A stretch of DNA of 64,000 bases from Gammaproteobacteria bacterium (GCA_023257255.1 JALRCR010000003.1:1-64000), one strand, 5' to 3'; shown: positions 1 through 8,758, numbered from the stretch's first letter. Notes: generated from the sequence alone by a model not told the origin. Made by a program: numbers and translations.

Positions 1-1
1 C

Positions 2-1369
2 GAACTGCCGGACGATCTCTTTCAGCTACACCCGACCAACCGCGGTGTTGCCCTGCACGGCGACAAGGTCTACCTCGCAACCGTGGACGCCTATCTGGTG
101 GCCCTGTCCGCCGACACGGGCGAGGTGGTGTGGGAAGCGCAGGTCGAGGACTACCTCAACGGCTACTACATGACCCTCGCTCCCCTTGCCGCAGAAGGCC
201 GCGTCCTGGTGGGGGTGTCTGGCGGAGAATTCGGCATTCGGGGATTCATTCAGGCCTTCGATGCCGAAACCGGCAAACCCGCGTGGAAAACCTACACCAT
301 CCCGGGTCCTGGCGAGGCCGGACACGACAGCTGGCCGGGCGACAGTTGGAAACGCGGGGGCGCGCCCGCCTGGGTTACCGGCAGTTACGATCCCAAAGCG
401 CGCCTCACCTACTGGGGTACGGGCAACGCCGGGCCATGGGTCGGAGAAGCCCGCGAGGGCGACAATCTTTACGCGACATCAGTGATTGCCCTCGACATCG
501 CCACCGGAAAAATTCGCGGTCATCACCAGTATCACTGGAACGACCGCTGGGACTGGGATGAGGTCACCTCGCCCCTGCTGGTCGATGTGGAACGCGAAGG
601 CAAACGCATTCCGGCCCTTGTCCACGCGGGACGCGATGGCTATTTGTGGACGCTGGCGCGCGAGGGTGACGCGTTGCGCTTTCTCGATGCGCACCCCTAT
701 GTGCGACAAGACGTTTATTCGGCGATCGATTCGAAGACAGGCCGTCCAAGCTATACGGAGGCACACAGGCCTACGCTCGGTCGACGCGTGGAGAGCTGCC
801 CCAGTATCTGGGGTGGCAAGGACTGGCCCCCGGAAGCCTATAACCCGGACACCGGCTATCTGTATGTGCCCGCCAACGACAATCTCTGCGGTGCGCTGAA
901 GGGCGAGCCTGCCAAATACACGGCGGGCGAGCTCTACATGGGGGTTACGCTCGAAAACCTTGAAGTGTTCCCCCATGCGGACGCCAGCCAATACATCGGG
1001 GAACTGCAGGCTTGGGATCTCGCCACAGGCAAGAAAGCCTGGCAGGTCAGATTCCCCGGCGCACTCTGGGGACCTCTGCTTACTACGGGCGGCGGACTGG
1101 TGTTCGGGGGCGGCACCTCGGACCGGCAATTCAGAGCGTTTGATGCCCGCAGCGGGACGCTGCTGTGGCAGCAGCGAACGAACTCGGGCGTGGTGGGCGT
1201 CCCGGTCAGCTTCGCGATAGACGGCAAGCAGTACATCGCCGTGCAATCCGGCTGGGGCGTCGACGCCCAGCGCAAGCAGGATTTTCTCGACAAGGCGTTT
1301 GGTACCAAAACCAACGTGCCTCAGGGCGGCGTGCTGTGGGTGTTCGGCTTGCCCGAGACCACCCGCTGA
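2..1369 (+). CDS. PQQ-dependent alcohol dehydrogenase, 5'-truncated by window edge
   Basis: C-terminal 455 residues of a quinoprotein alcohol dehydrogenase of the methanol/ethanol family, a periplasmic eight-bladed propeller that oxidises alcohols with PQQ. The frame is open from base 2, so the true start lies upstream of the window. Beta-propeller W-motifs recur (AxDAxTGxxxW). Family active-site residues are recognisable: Glu in GGEFGIRG (about residue 76 of the fragment), Asn in GTGNAGPW (about 142), and the catalytic Asp in RWDWDE (codon 551-553). A second Asp two residues later (557-559) is the extra ligand that distinguishes lanthanide-dependent members from calcium types; metal use is therefore an inference. 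The tryptophan-docking end (GGVLWVFGL) is intact. The adjacent-cysteine disulfide expected earlier in the protein is outside the window. Followed after about 75 bases by the redoxin gene, possibly co-transcribed. Confidence 0.93.
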   Translation, partial: ELPDDLFQLHPTNRGVALHGDKVYLATVDAYLVALSADTGEVVWEAQVEDYLNGYYMTLAPLAAEGRVLVGVSGGEFGIRGFIQAFDAETGKPAWKTYTIPGPGEAGHDSWPGDSWKRGGAPAWVTGSYDPKARLTYWGTGNAGPWVGEAREGDNLYATSVIALDIATGKIRGHHQYHWNDRWDWDEVTSPLLVDVEREGKRIPALVHAGRDGYLWTLAREGDALRFLDAHPYVRQDVYSAIDSKTGRPSYTEAHRPTLGRRVESCPSIWGGKDWPPEAYNPDTGYLYVPANDNLCGALKGEPAKYTAGELYMGVTLENLEVFPHADASQYIGELQAWDLATGKKAWQVRFPGALWGPLLTTGGGLVFGGGTSDRQFRAFDARSGTLLWQQRTNSGVVGVPVSFAIDGKQYIAVQSGWGVDAQRKQDFLDKAFGTKTNVPQGGVLWVFGLPETTR

Positions 1370-1444
1370 CATAGGCTGCAAGCAAGGCTGGCACCGCCGG
1401 TGCCTGCCGATTTTTTCCCCACCGCAAGACCAAGGAGCCGCGTC

Positions 1445-2626
1445 ATGAGTATGACGACCGTGCTGTACGACGAGCGGGTGACCGAACTAGCCAATGCGAA
1501 AATCGTGGGCGAGCACCTGTGGCTCGCCCCGGACGACATGAAGGCGGCCACCGGCTGGAAACTTGAAACCGAAGGACTGTGCAAAGGCGATGCCTGCGTG
1601 CGCGCCCAGACTGCCTGGGTCGACGCCGATGGCCGGATCGATCTTTCCGCCTTCGCCGACTACATGGGGCAACCCGTCACCCGCGAAGCCTCGCAAAACG
1701 CCTGGGCCTTTGGCGAAAGCCTGAACGCCCGCCGCGATGCGCTGTTCTCGCTGCAGGCGCCGGATTTCACCCTGCCCGACCTCGACGGCAACATGCACTC
1801 GCTGTCGGATTTTCGCGGCAAGAAAGTGTTTCTCTATTCCTGGGGTTCTTACTGAGGCTGTAGCTTCGACTTGTCCGTGTGGCAGGCAATCTACGAAGAC
1901 CTCAAAGGCTCGGGACTGGAAATTATCGCGGTTGCGTTCGACACCGGCGGCAAGGCCGCGGTCGAGGCCAGCATTCGCGCCGAAGGCTGCCGGGAACGCC
2001 CCGAGGTGCTCGCGCGCCTGATGGGCTGGTCGGCCGATTTGTGGGCGCGGCAAGCACCGCCGACCTACACCTGCGTGATCGACGAAGGCCATTTGCTGGC
2101 CGAACTCTACGGCATGGTGAACGTACCGCAGGGCGTGTGGATTGACGAGCAGGGGCGCATCGTGCGGCCGCCGGAATCGGCGGGTACCAGCGACATGGTG
2201 CGGCATATGAACCGTGAAACCTTCGAGATCCCGGATGCCCCGGTGGCCGAAGGCGTAGCGGTGCGCAACACCTATGTCGAGGCCTTGAAAGACTGGGTCA
2301 AGCACGGCGCGGCCAGTCGCTACGCGCTGACGCCCGACGAAGTCCGCAAACGCATGCGCGGACCCAGTCAGGATGAAGTGCTGGCGGCCAATCACGTGCG
2401 GCTGGGGCGTTACCTGTTCGCCAAAGGTGCACTGGACGCGGCCAAGCTTCACTTCAAGGAAGCCTCGCGTCTGCATCCCGACAGCTGGAACTACCGCCGG
2501 CAGTCGATGATGCTGGACCCGGAGAGTATCGGTCAGCTGAACGCCGGACCGGATTTCTGGGCCGCCGTCGATGCGAACGCTGATCGGCCGTACTACCCGG
2601 CACCGGACTTCAGCCACGCCGGTTAA
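1445..2626 (+). CDS. Candidate selenoprotein: thioredoxin-fold redoxin with in-frame UGA in a U-G-C motif
   Basis: Two open segments, 1445-1852 and 1856-2626, lie in the same frame and are separated only by a TGA at 1853-1855. Read through, they give a 393-residue protein. The start ATG 1445 follows AAGGAG at a normal distance. Residues about 1-95 form an N-terminal domain with a CxxxxC pair (LCKGDAC). From about 100 an AhpC/TSA-ResA-like thioredoxin fold begins (APDFTLPDLDG, then LSDFRGKKVFLYSWGSY). The UGA is codon 137 and is followed by Gly-Cys, so the active site reads U-G-C at the place where thioredoxin-fold proteins carry their catalytic cysteines after the Trp of the central strand. 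The fold continues uninterrupted after the UGA (IIAVAFDTGG, later VWIDEQGRIV) and ends in a TPR-like region. Selenocysteine is inferred; a sequencing error, nonsense mutation or tryptophan misreading are the alternatives. Confidence 0.8.
1853..1898 (+). promoter_or_regulatory. Candidate bacterial SECIS element next to in-frame UGA
   Basis: Immediately after the UGA (1853-1855) the coding RNA can fold into an outer stem CTTCG (1864-1868) with CGAAG (1894-1898), and an apical stem TG-T-CC (1872-1876) with GGCA (1881-1884). The apical part has a bulged U at 1874 and a GUGU loop at 1877-1880. A bulged U and a G-U in the loop are the features SelB reads in the Escherichia coli fdhF element, and the loop lies 21 bases after the UGA, within the known bacterial range. 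The fold was drawn by eye; its energy was not computed. Confidence 0.5.
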
Positions 2627-2646
2627 ACGGTCGGTTGAAGCGCCTG

Positions 2647-2672
2647 AAAAGCCCCCGCAAGGGGGCTTTTTT
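2647..2672 (+). terminator. Rho-independent terminator after the redoxin gene
   Basis: Stem AAAAGCCCCC, loop GCAA, then GGGGGCTTTT running into a T-tract ending at 2672. It begins about 20 bases after the TAA stop of the redoxin gene and is the strongest intrinsic terminator in the window. It closes the PQQ dehydrogenase-redoxin unit. Confidence 0.9.
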
Positions 2673-3515
2673 ATGCCGACCGCTGCGGCACTGGCCCCGT
2701 CCAGTTAACAAAGCTGCCGCGCGCTTGATGAAGCACCACCACTGGCGCGAATAACGCCGGAAGCCGTCCTATGCGTGACGGGCAGCGTCGACCGGCGCGC
2801 GGATCCTTGGGCTTGCTTGGCAGGCAATGACGCTGCGAAAACATCCCGGGGCTTCTAGCAGCGCTGATGGAAGCCTCACGGCCAGACGCACCTGAACTTT
2901 CGCTAGCCCGTACCACCAGCGGCACGGACCATTGACGCGCTCCGCTGCTGGTTGCGCTTCGCCGCGCAACGCCGGTGGCGGCCGCGCCACTTGAACGGAA
3001 GGACCCTCGTGACAGGCCGGAAGGCCTGAAACTACTGCTATTCGGAATCGGCATAGCCCTCGCCACGTACTTGATATTGGCGTGGGGTAAAGCGTAGTGG
3101 TGGATGAAAGATGGGACTGATTTTTTTGAGGCAGTTCGCCCCTGACTGGCGCCGTGCTCGCGTTCTTACTGCTCGTCGATTCGGGCGTTGGGCTTCAGGG
3201 GCGCAAGGGGCTTAAGCTCGAGTCCAACATGACATTTGGCGCTGCCGACGTTCTTGTGTCGCCGCAGCTATTTTGCGTCGGGCCACACGATTTCTGCGCT
3301 GCCCTTGTGCGTTCTATTTTGTCGTCAGCGCCGGGCCGGTGCTGTCTGCGGGAGCCGCTGGCAATGCTTGCGGGCAGGGCTATACCGACCGAGATGTATT
3401 TGGCGAGCGCGTCAGGGCTTATCGCGGCGCACGCGCCGCCAGTACAGGCGAGACGTCTGGAATGCTTGTCGGCGCGCCCGAAGACGACGCAATGGATGAA
3501 CCTTGCGCGCGGAAC
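2673..3515. other. 840-base region with no convincing gene
   Basis: The longest stretch of the window without a recognisable gene. Open frames are present on both strands but lack ribosome sites, family motifs and the third-position GC bias of the flanking genes. The composition is less GC-rich in its second half (from about 3100). Two small frames deserve mention: 2975-3097 (listed separately, one membrane segment) and 3273-3527 on the plus strand (84 residues, possible signal-peptide-like start, no recognisable family). It sits between a plus-strand terminator and the 3' end of a minus-strand gene, so it may be the relic of a lost gene. Confidence 0.6.
2975..3097 (+). CDS. Possible 40-residue single-pass membrane peptide or gene remnant
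   Basis: A GTG-initiated frame of 40 codons. A charged N-terminal part (ERKDPRDRPEG) is followed by a hydrophobic segment of about 20 residues (LLLFGIGIALATYLILAWG) and a TAG stop. The hydrophobic pattern with a polar start looks non-random, but no Shine-Dalgarno sequence precedes the GTG and I do not recognise a family. It could equally be the tail of a decayed larger gene, since the frame is open further upstream to about 2940. Confidence 0.2.
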   Translation: MAAAPLERKDPRDRPEGLKLLLFGIGIALATYLILAWGKA

Positions 3516-5201
3516 CTAGGCGTCTGACAGTTCAAGCAGGGCGGCGAGGCGCGCCGGATCCACCGGCTTGGAGAGATAGTCATCCATGCCGGCTTCCAGA
3601 CAACGCTCGCGGTCGCCGGTCATGGCGTTGGCGGTCATGGCGATGATCCGCACGCGCCGGAGCTGCGGGTTAGCCCGCTCGATCTCGCGCAGCGCCCGGG
3701 TGGCATCGAACCCGTTCAACACCGGCATCTGACAGTCCATCAGCACGGCGCTGTAGCGCTCGCGGTCTGCGCTGATCAGGCTCAGGGCCTCCGCGCCATT
3801 GCTGGCCACCTGCACCAGGCAACCCAGCTTGCGCAGAAACGCAGTGGCTATTTTCTGGCTGACGACATTGTCTTCGACCAGCAGCACCTGCCGGGCGTCC
3901 CGCAACACGGGCGCCGTTTCCGGGACCGCTAGCGGCCGCATCGGGGGCGGCGGCGACGGCGGCGCCACCGGGACCGTGGGCAAGCAGCCCAGCCGCGCGG
4001 TGAACTCAAAACACGAGCCGGCGCCCTCCGTGCTCGTCGCCCAGATTTCGCCCTGCATCAGCTCTACGAGCTGCTTACAGATACTGAGCCCGAGGCCCGT
4101 GCCGCCAAAGCGGCGGGTGGTGGAATCATCGGCTTGGGTAAAGGGTTTGAAAATTTTGGCGAGCGCCGCTTCGCTGATGCCGATGCCGTTGTCGGTCACG
4201 CTAAACCGGAGGACCGCATGCTCCGCTTCGCGGTGCTGCTCGACCACCCGTACGCGAATGATGCCGCCACGCGAGGAAAACTTAATTGCGTTGCCGACCA
4301 GATTGCTCAAGACCTGGATGATCCGCCGGTCATCCCCCAGATAGCCGTCGAGCAGTGGGAGTTCACCGCCGACATCAAGCTGCAGGTCGGCATCCGATGC
4401 GCGCAGGCTGAACTGTTTTTCCAGCCGGCCCAGCACTTCGCCCAGCCGGAACGGCTCGTTGGCCATCGGTAGTCGACCCGCTTCAAGCCGGGAAAGATCC
4501 AGTACATCATCGACCAGATGCAGCAGGGTCTCACCGCTCAGCATTGCCATTTCCAGATATTCGCGCTGCTCGTCCGACATTTCGGTCTCCATGAGCAGCC
4601 GCGTCAGCCCCAGCATGCCGTGCAGCGGCGTGCGGATTTCATGGCTCATATTGGCCAGAAAACGTGACTTGACGTCGGAGGCCCCGCGCGCTTCCTGTTC
4701 GGCCCGCTTGAGCTCTTCCTGCTGGTTGCGCAGTTGCTCCGACAGGCGTCGGAAATCGCCCAGCGCGGCCTCGTTGGTTTGCATGATGAACAGCGTTTCG
4801 ACGAGGCCGTAATGCGCCGGCAGGCTGTCCATGGTCAGCCCGTGCGCGGCAAACTCTTTCGCCTGCTGAAACCAGGGCGCACCCAGAAACACACCCCGGT
4901 CGCCAGCGGGGTCGACCACAAACTGCCCGCGTAATTTGAGCTGGCGAGGCAGGTATTCAAGGATGAGATATTTGCCCGCCAGGCCAGCGAGACTGCTGAA
5001 ATTCATCGCCATGCCCGACGGCCGCAGCGCTTTCAGCAGTTCCGCTGGACGCAGGGTTTCGCCGGGCGCCGGGTGCAGCCGGACCAACGCAGCACCACGG
5101 CTGTGAATGACATCGTCCGCGCCAATCAGCAGATGAAAGGTTTCGGCAGCGAGGATGCGGCCCAGCAGGCCGGGCTCCAATGGGGCTAAGGCGTCGGTCA
5201 T
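3516..5201 (-). CDS. H-NOX-associated hybrid sensor histidine kinase (HNOBA-HisKA-HATPase-REC)
   Basis: A 561-residue cytoplasmic hybrid kinase. Residues about 1-145 match the haem-NO-binding-associated (HNOBA) sensor domain that docks an H-NOX partner. A coiled coil follows (about 150-180), then the dimerisation/phosphoacceptor helix with His187 in [12 protein letters not shown], an ATPase domain with N, G1 (DNGIGIS) and G2 (GGTGLGLSI) boxes, and a C-terminal receiver with phosphoacceptor Asp near 489 ([11 protein letters not shown]) and the conserved Lys in YLSKPVD. The ATG at 5201 is chosen because it begins 4 bases after the H-NOX stop; an upstream TTG inside the H-NOX gene is unlikely. 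The product probably reports NO binding by the neighbouring H-NOX; its phosphorelay target is not in sight. No Hpt domain is present in this protein. Confidence 0.92.
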   Translation of the reverse strand: MTDALAPLEPGLLGRILAAETFHLLIGADDVIHSRGAALVRLHPAPGETLRPAELLKALRPSGMAMNFSSLAGLAGKYLILEYLPRQLKLRGQFVVDPAGDRGVFLGAPWFQQAKEFAAHGLTMDSLPAHYGLVETLFIMQTNEAALGDFRRLSEQLRNQQEELKRAEQEARGASDVKSRFLANMSHEIRTPLHGMLGLTRLLMETEMSDEQREYLEMAMLSGETLLHLVDDVLDLSRLEAGRLPMANEPFRLGEVLGRLEKQFSLRASDADLQLDVGGELPLLDGYLGDDRRIIQVLSNLVGNAIKFSSRGGIIRVRVVEQHREAEHAVLRFSVTDNGIGISEAALAKIFKPFTQADDSTTRRFGGTGLGLSICKQLVELMQGEIWATSTEGAGSCFEFTARLGCLPTVPVAPPSPPPPMRPLAVPETAPVLRDARQVLLVEDNVVSQKIATAFLRKLGCLVQVASNGAEALSLISADRERYSAVLMDCQMPVLNGFDATRALREIERANPQLRRVRIIAMTANAMTGDRERCLEAGMDDYLSKPVDPARLAALLELSDA

Positions 5202-5205
5202 CAAA

Positions 5206-5775
5206 TCACCGCAGGACGACTTCAAAGAGGTCGTGGTCTGCGCCTTCGTCCTTGCGCTGCAGACGGGTGACCGTCACGGGCTGGCCGTAGACCTCGGCCA
5301 TGCCTTCCAGCAGGCCGTGCACCATGGCGGCGAGGCCGCTGCGTTCCGAACGATAGGCCACATGCAGCCGGCGCTCGTCGAGGGCCACGGTTTCAAACCG
5401 GGGCATGACCATGTCGGGGAAGACCAGCGTCAGGTGGTCGTGCAGCGAGGGCAGGTTTTGCAGAAAACTGGACAGGTCGTTACCGAGCATGCTGAACATG
5501 TGCGCATAGCCCTGCTGCCCGGTGTAGCGGCTCCAGTAGCGGCCAAAACTCACCAGCACCTCGTCGGCAGAAATACCCAGCACTTCCGCACAGGCCCCGA
5601 CCAGCTTGAAGGTCAGGGTGTCGTCGTAACGTTCGAGCGTGACGAAGGTGAAGGGATCGATCTCAGCCAGCGCACAGACCTTGTTCCAGCCCTCGGGTCC
5701 GCTGAGTGAGAGCACCAACTCTTCGATGGCTTTGTTGACAATTCCGTACACGGGGAGGTTTCCGATGATGGCCAT
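5206..5775 (-). CDS. H-NOX haem nitric-oxide sensor protein
   Basis: A 189-residue stand-alone H-NOX domain, a protoporphyrin haem protein that senses NO (in some lineages O2). Seen in the sequence: the family opening YGIVNKAIEELV near residue 10, the proximal haem ligand His112 within LPSLHDHL, the conserved prolines after it (P120, P125), and the haem-propionate-binding Y-x-S-x-R motif at 141-145 (YRSER). All residues needed for haem binding are present. An in-frame GTG nine bases upstream (5784) is the alternative start. It lies directly upstream of and coupled to the HNOBA hybrid kinase, the standard H-NOX/kinase arrangement. About 40 bases separate it from the CrtC-like gene upstream, so it may be transcribed from the aco-type operon. 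Confidence 0.95.
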   Translation of the reverse strand: MAIIGNLPVYGIVNKAIEELVLSLSGPEGWNKVCALAEIDPFTFVTLERYDDTLTFKLVGACAEVLGISADEVLVSFGRYWSRYTGQQGYAHMFSMLGNDLSSFLQNLPSLHDHLTLVFPDMVMPRFETVALDERRLHVAYRSERSGLAAMVHGLLEGMAEVYGQPVTVTRLQRKDEGADHDLFEVVLR

Positions 5776-5817
5776 GAGGCCCACCGCCGCAGTATAGCCT
5801 CCGGCCCGCGAGGGGTG

Positions 5818-6924
5818 TCACGTTAGTGACAGTCCGAACAGATGATGTTCGAGGTGGACCATGCCGCGCTCGCCGTCTGGCCCTTCCAGCCAGCACGGAA
5901 ACTCCGTCGGACCGAGGCGCTTGCCGGCGGGGAGGCGCGTCAGGCCGGCCCGGCCCAGCGCGGCGGCCTGGGGATAGCGGTCGACTTCCACCACCGGGCC
6001 TGCTCCCCGCCACACGCCGGCGCTGCCGCCATCCTGCCAGCCACCGTAGTAGCCCAGCCCCTGCACATCAGCCGGGGTCCCGGCGGCGCGAAGCCGGTAC
6101 TCCCGCCAATGGCCGCTGCCGTCCATCAAGGCAAAGCTGCCGCCGACCACGTTGTGCGTGCCGGGCGCATATTCCAGCGCGTGTCGTACGGCGGTCAGCC
6201 GCACCCGACGCCCGTCCGGAAAGTCGAGGCAGCCCTCAAAGTCCAGCGTCGTGCCATCGCGGGCTTCGTGGGTGTTGAAGAACCCCGTGTAGGCATCGGT
6301 GGCGAATGGCGCCCAGAGGCGGAAATGACGATGGTCGATTTCATCTTCGTCCCGCGCCACCCCGCCGCTGGCCACTTTGGGCCCCATGCCGGCGCGCACG
6401 CCCCAGCTGTGGTCGCGCAGCGCCGTCCAGTCGGTCGCGGTCACGGTTTCATCATCACGCGTCACGGTGCCGCTGACGCGGCAGATCTGCGTATAGCGCA
6501 GCATGTCGTGGATAAGTTGACCGTAGCGCCGAAAGCGATAGGGCGTCTCCAGAAAAGGCGCTGCGCGCGCGGTGAAACGCAGATCAAAAGTAAAACCGGC
6601 GCCCGCTTCCTCAAGGCGCAGGCTGACCGCCTGCAGCGGCTGGTGAATCTCGATGCTGAGCGGGCCGACTGCCAGTTCGTTGCTGTGCGGCCGAAGCACG
6701 CGCGAGACACGCAGCACCCGTTGCTCGCCGCGCCGGGCAAGCCCGGCGAAGCCGTCGATGACGTTCATGTTCGGATGCAGGCGCAGGCCCGCGACCACGT
6801 ACCAGTCCTCGGCAAATGCCGCGCAAAAGTAACCGTCGTTGAAGTGAACGTCCGAGGTGTAAGGAATGTTGAATGGCGTGGGATGCTGGTGGAAAGGGTA
6901 TTCGTCCGCGGCGCTGATCTGCAT
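5818..6924 (-). CDS. CrtC/hydroxyneurosporene-dehydratase-like protein of unknown substrate
   Basis: A 368-residue soluble protein with no signal peptide or membrane segment. The pattern of many beta-strands rich in Trp, Tyr, Arg and Gly (DHSWGVRAG, GGWQDGG, YYGGW) resembles the CrtC/AttH lipocalin-like fold family, whose members hydrate or otherwise bind hydrophobic terpenoid-like molecules. Identity to a characterised enzyme cannot be claimed. The ATG at 6924 is preferred: it starts 10 bases after the transporter stop, and upstream codons in the frame belong to the transporter gene. Position in the aco-type operon suggests a role in handling the substrate or product of that catabolic unit. 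Confidence 0.65.
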   Translation of the reverse strand: MQISAADEYPFHQHPTPFNIPYTSDVHFNDGYFCAAFAEDWYVVAGLRLHPNMNVIDGFAGLARRGEQRVLRVSRVLRPHSNELAVGPLSIEIHQPLQAVSLRLEEAGAGFTFDLRFTARAAPFLETPYRFRRYGQLIHDMLRYTQICRVSGTVTRDDETVTATDWTALRDHSWGVRAGMGPKVASGGVARDEDEIDHRHFRLWAPFATDAYTGFFNTHEARDGTTLDFEGCLDFPDGRRVRLTAVRHALEYAPGTHNVVGGSFALMDGSGHWREYRLRAAGTPADVQGLGYYGGWQDGGSAGVWRGAGPVVEVDRYPQAAALGRAGLTRLPAGKRLGPTEFPCWLEGPDGERGMVHLEHHLFGLSLT

Positions 6925-6934
6925 GGTCGGTGAC

Positions 6935-8209
6935 TCAGGGCAGGCCGGCGCGCGCGGCGCCACTGCGCAGCGCCAGCGTGGCGACCAAACCCACGATTGT
7001 CCCGAATACCACGTAGTAGGCCGCGGCAATGGGCTCGCCGGTCACGCGAATGAGCCAGGTCACAAAGAATTGGGCGAAGCCGCCAAAGAGCATCACCGCG
7101 AGGTTGTAGGCCAGCGACAGCCCGGTCGAGCGCACGCCGGTGGGGAACTGGTCGGCCACAGCGGTCGCGATCGGGCCGTAGTAAATGCCGATCAGCGAAC
7201 AGAAGGTAACCTGCACCACCACCAGCCGCATCAGTGATGGCGCGGCGTGCAGCCAGTGGAACAAGGGCAATAACACGACCAGCAGCAACCCGATGCCCAG
7301 CAGCATGGGCAGCTTGGCGCCAATGCGATCCGAGAGGTGCCCGACCGTGGGAATCAGCGCGGTCATGCACAGCAACGCGATCACCTGCGCAAAGAAGGCC
7401 TCGCCCAAGGGCAGGTGCAACTGGGTGCGGGCAAACGTCGGCATGTAGATGAGCACCACGTAGTAGGTGATGGTGCCGCACACCGTGAGCCCGAAGGCAA
7501 TCAGGGCGCCGCGCCAATGCGTGCGCAAGACCTGCCCCAGCGACTGGCGCGCCGGCGCGCTGGCTTTGACCTCCAGGAACTCGGGCGTCTCCTCGAGATG
7601 TCGTCTTACCCACATGCCGACCGGTCCGATCAGCAGGCCCACCGCAAACGGCAGGCGCCAGCCCCAGCTCTCCAGTTGTTCAGGGCTCAGAACCAGCGTC
7701 ACAAACATGCCGGCCAAAGCGCCGCCGAGTGCCGCGAGACTCAAACCCACCTGCTGCAAGGATCCATAGAAGCCGCGCCGGCCCGGCGGCGCACTTTCAA
7801 CCAGAAAAGAAGTGGCAATCGCGTACTCACCGCCGGTTGCGAAGCCCTGTAGCAGGCGCGCCACGACAATCGTCAACGGCGCGCCGATGCCGATCGCCGC
7901 AGGCAGCGGTGCGAATACGATCAGCGCCATGGCGACCGTCATCATGCCGATGATTATTTGCAACGCCGCTTTCCGCCCGTGGCGGTCGGCATACATGCCC
8001 AGCACCATGCCGCCTACCGGCCGCATAAAAAAGCCCACACCGAAGGTCGCGGTGGTCAGCAACAGCGCGGAGTATTCGTGCTCTGCCGGGAAAAACAGTT
8101 TGCTGATGATGACGGTCATAAAACCGAACACCACGAAGTCGTACCACTCGAGGGCGTTGCCAATCACCGCAGCGGCGACTTGGCGGGAGCGTGTCAGATT
8201 GTTGTTCAT
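6935..8209 (-). CDS. MFS transporter, metabolite:H+ symporter (MHS) family
   Basis: A 424-residue inner-membrane carrier with about twelve hydrophobic segments. The N-terminus (IGNALEWYDF) and the loop 2-3 motif (GMYADRHGRKAAL) are typical of the MHS subgroup that includes ProP, ShiA, KgtP and citrate/dicarboxylate symporters; RLLQGFATGGEY is the helix-4 signature. These carriers take up organic acids, osmolytes or aromatic acids with protons. Placement between acoC/SnoaL and the CrtC-like gene suggests it imports the substrate of the operon. The precise substrate cannot be read from sequence. Confidence 0.9.
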   Translation of the reverse strand: MNNNLTRSRQVAAAVIGNALEWYDFVVFGFMTVIISKLFFPAEHEYSALLLTTATFGVGFFMRPVGGMVLGMYADRHGRKAALQIIIGMMTVAMALIVFAPLPAAIGIGAPLTIVVARLLQGFATGGEYAIATSFLVESAPPGRRGFYGSLQQVGLSLAALGGALAGMFVTLVLSPEQLESWGWRLPFAVGLLIGPVGMWVRRHLEETPEFLEVKASAPARQSLGQVLRTHWRGALIAFGLTVCGTITYYVVLIYMPTFARTQLHLPLGEAFFAQVIALLCMTALIPTVGHLSDRIGAKLPMLLGIGLLLVVLLPLFHWLHAAPSLMRLVVVQVTFCSLIGIYYGPIATAVADQFPTGVRSTGLSLAYNLAVMLFGGFAQFFVTWLIRVTGEPIAAAYYVVFGTIVGLVATLALRSGAARAGLP

Positions 8210-8257
8210 TGATCTTCTTGAGTAAGCGCACCGGCGCGCGAGACGCCGGCCCGGGGA

Positions 8258-8725
8258 TCAGGTTGCGAGATGGGATTGGGCTTCCGGTCGCTGCGCCAGC
8301 GCCTGCGCTTCGCGCGCGAGAAAGCGCGCCACCCGCGCGGGCGGGAAACCAATGCTGTGCAAGCCAACGGCGGAATTCGCCACTTCCCGATAGGACAGCA
8401 GGCGACCGTCGCGCAGTTCGCAGATCGACACGCCTTCAAACAGCGCGCGCTGGCCTTCGCAGCCCGGCAGTTTCGACTCGTAGCTAAACACATAACGCGC
8501 GTAGCCAAGGCTGCCGTTATCCACCACATCGTGCAGATCCCAGCGGAAATCCCGCGCATCTCGGTGGAAATAGTCTTCCACCATGCGGACGATGTCCGCG
8601 CCGGCAAACGCGCCGTAGAAGCAGTCGTGGTAGACCCCATCGGGGGTAAAGCAGGCGGCGGTCGCCGCGCCATCGCCGCGGCAGGCCGCAACGGTCATCG
8701 CATTAAGCAGGCTAGCGAAGCTCAT
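8258..8725 (-). CDS. SnoaL/NTF2-like protein
   Basis: A 155-residue protein of the NTF2-like cone fold (SnoaL_2/ring-hydroxylating-beta-like). Recognisable features are an N-terminal helical pair (FASLLNAMTVAACRGDGAA), the strand CFTPDGVYHDCFYG, and later hydrophobic strands enclosing a pocket. Members act as small-molecule isomerases, hydrolases or binding proteins; no catalytic assignment is possible. The ATG at 8725 is chosen because GAGGTGA precedes it at about nine bases; the ATG at 8731 would abut the ribosome site. It is the fourth gene of the aco-type unit, behind an intergenic hairpin. Confidence 0.75.
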   Translation of the reverse strand: MSFASLLNAMTVAACRGDGAATAACFTPDGVYHDCFYGAFAGADIVRMVEDYFHRDARDFRWDLHDVVDNGSLGYARYVFSYESKLPGCEGQRALFEGVSICELRDGRLLSYREVANSAVGLHSIGFPPARVARFLAREAQALAQRPEAQSHLAT

Positions 8726-8758
8726 CGGCATTCACCTCGAAATCACAACGTTGACAAG

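Noticed and set aside
1871-2626. Second half of the redoxin as a separate gene starting at 1871
   Set aside because: It would begin in the middle of the thioredoxin fold, with no ribosome site upstream, and would lack the strand that precedes the active site.
2671-3066. Minus-strand frame of 131 codons in the gene-poor region
   Set aside because: Ser/Arg-rich random-looking translation, no start signal, and it runs into the terminator.
3186-3196. GTTGGGC resembling an integron attC core site
   Set aside because: No matching inverse core (RYYYAAC) within 60-140 bases upstream and no other cassette-like spacing; a 7-base match is expected by chance.
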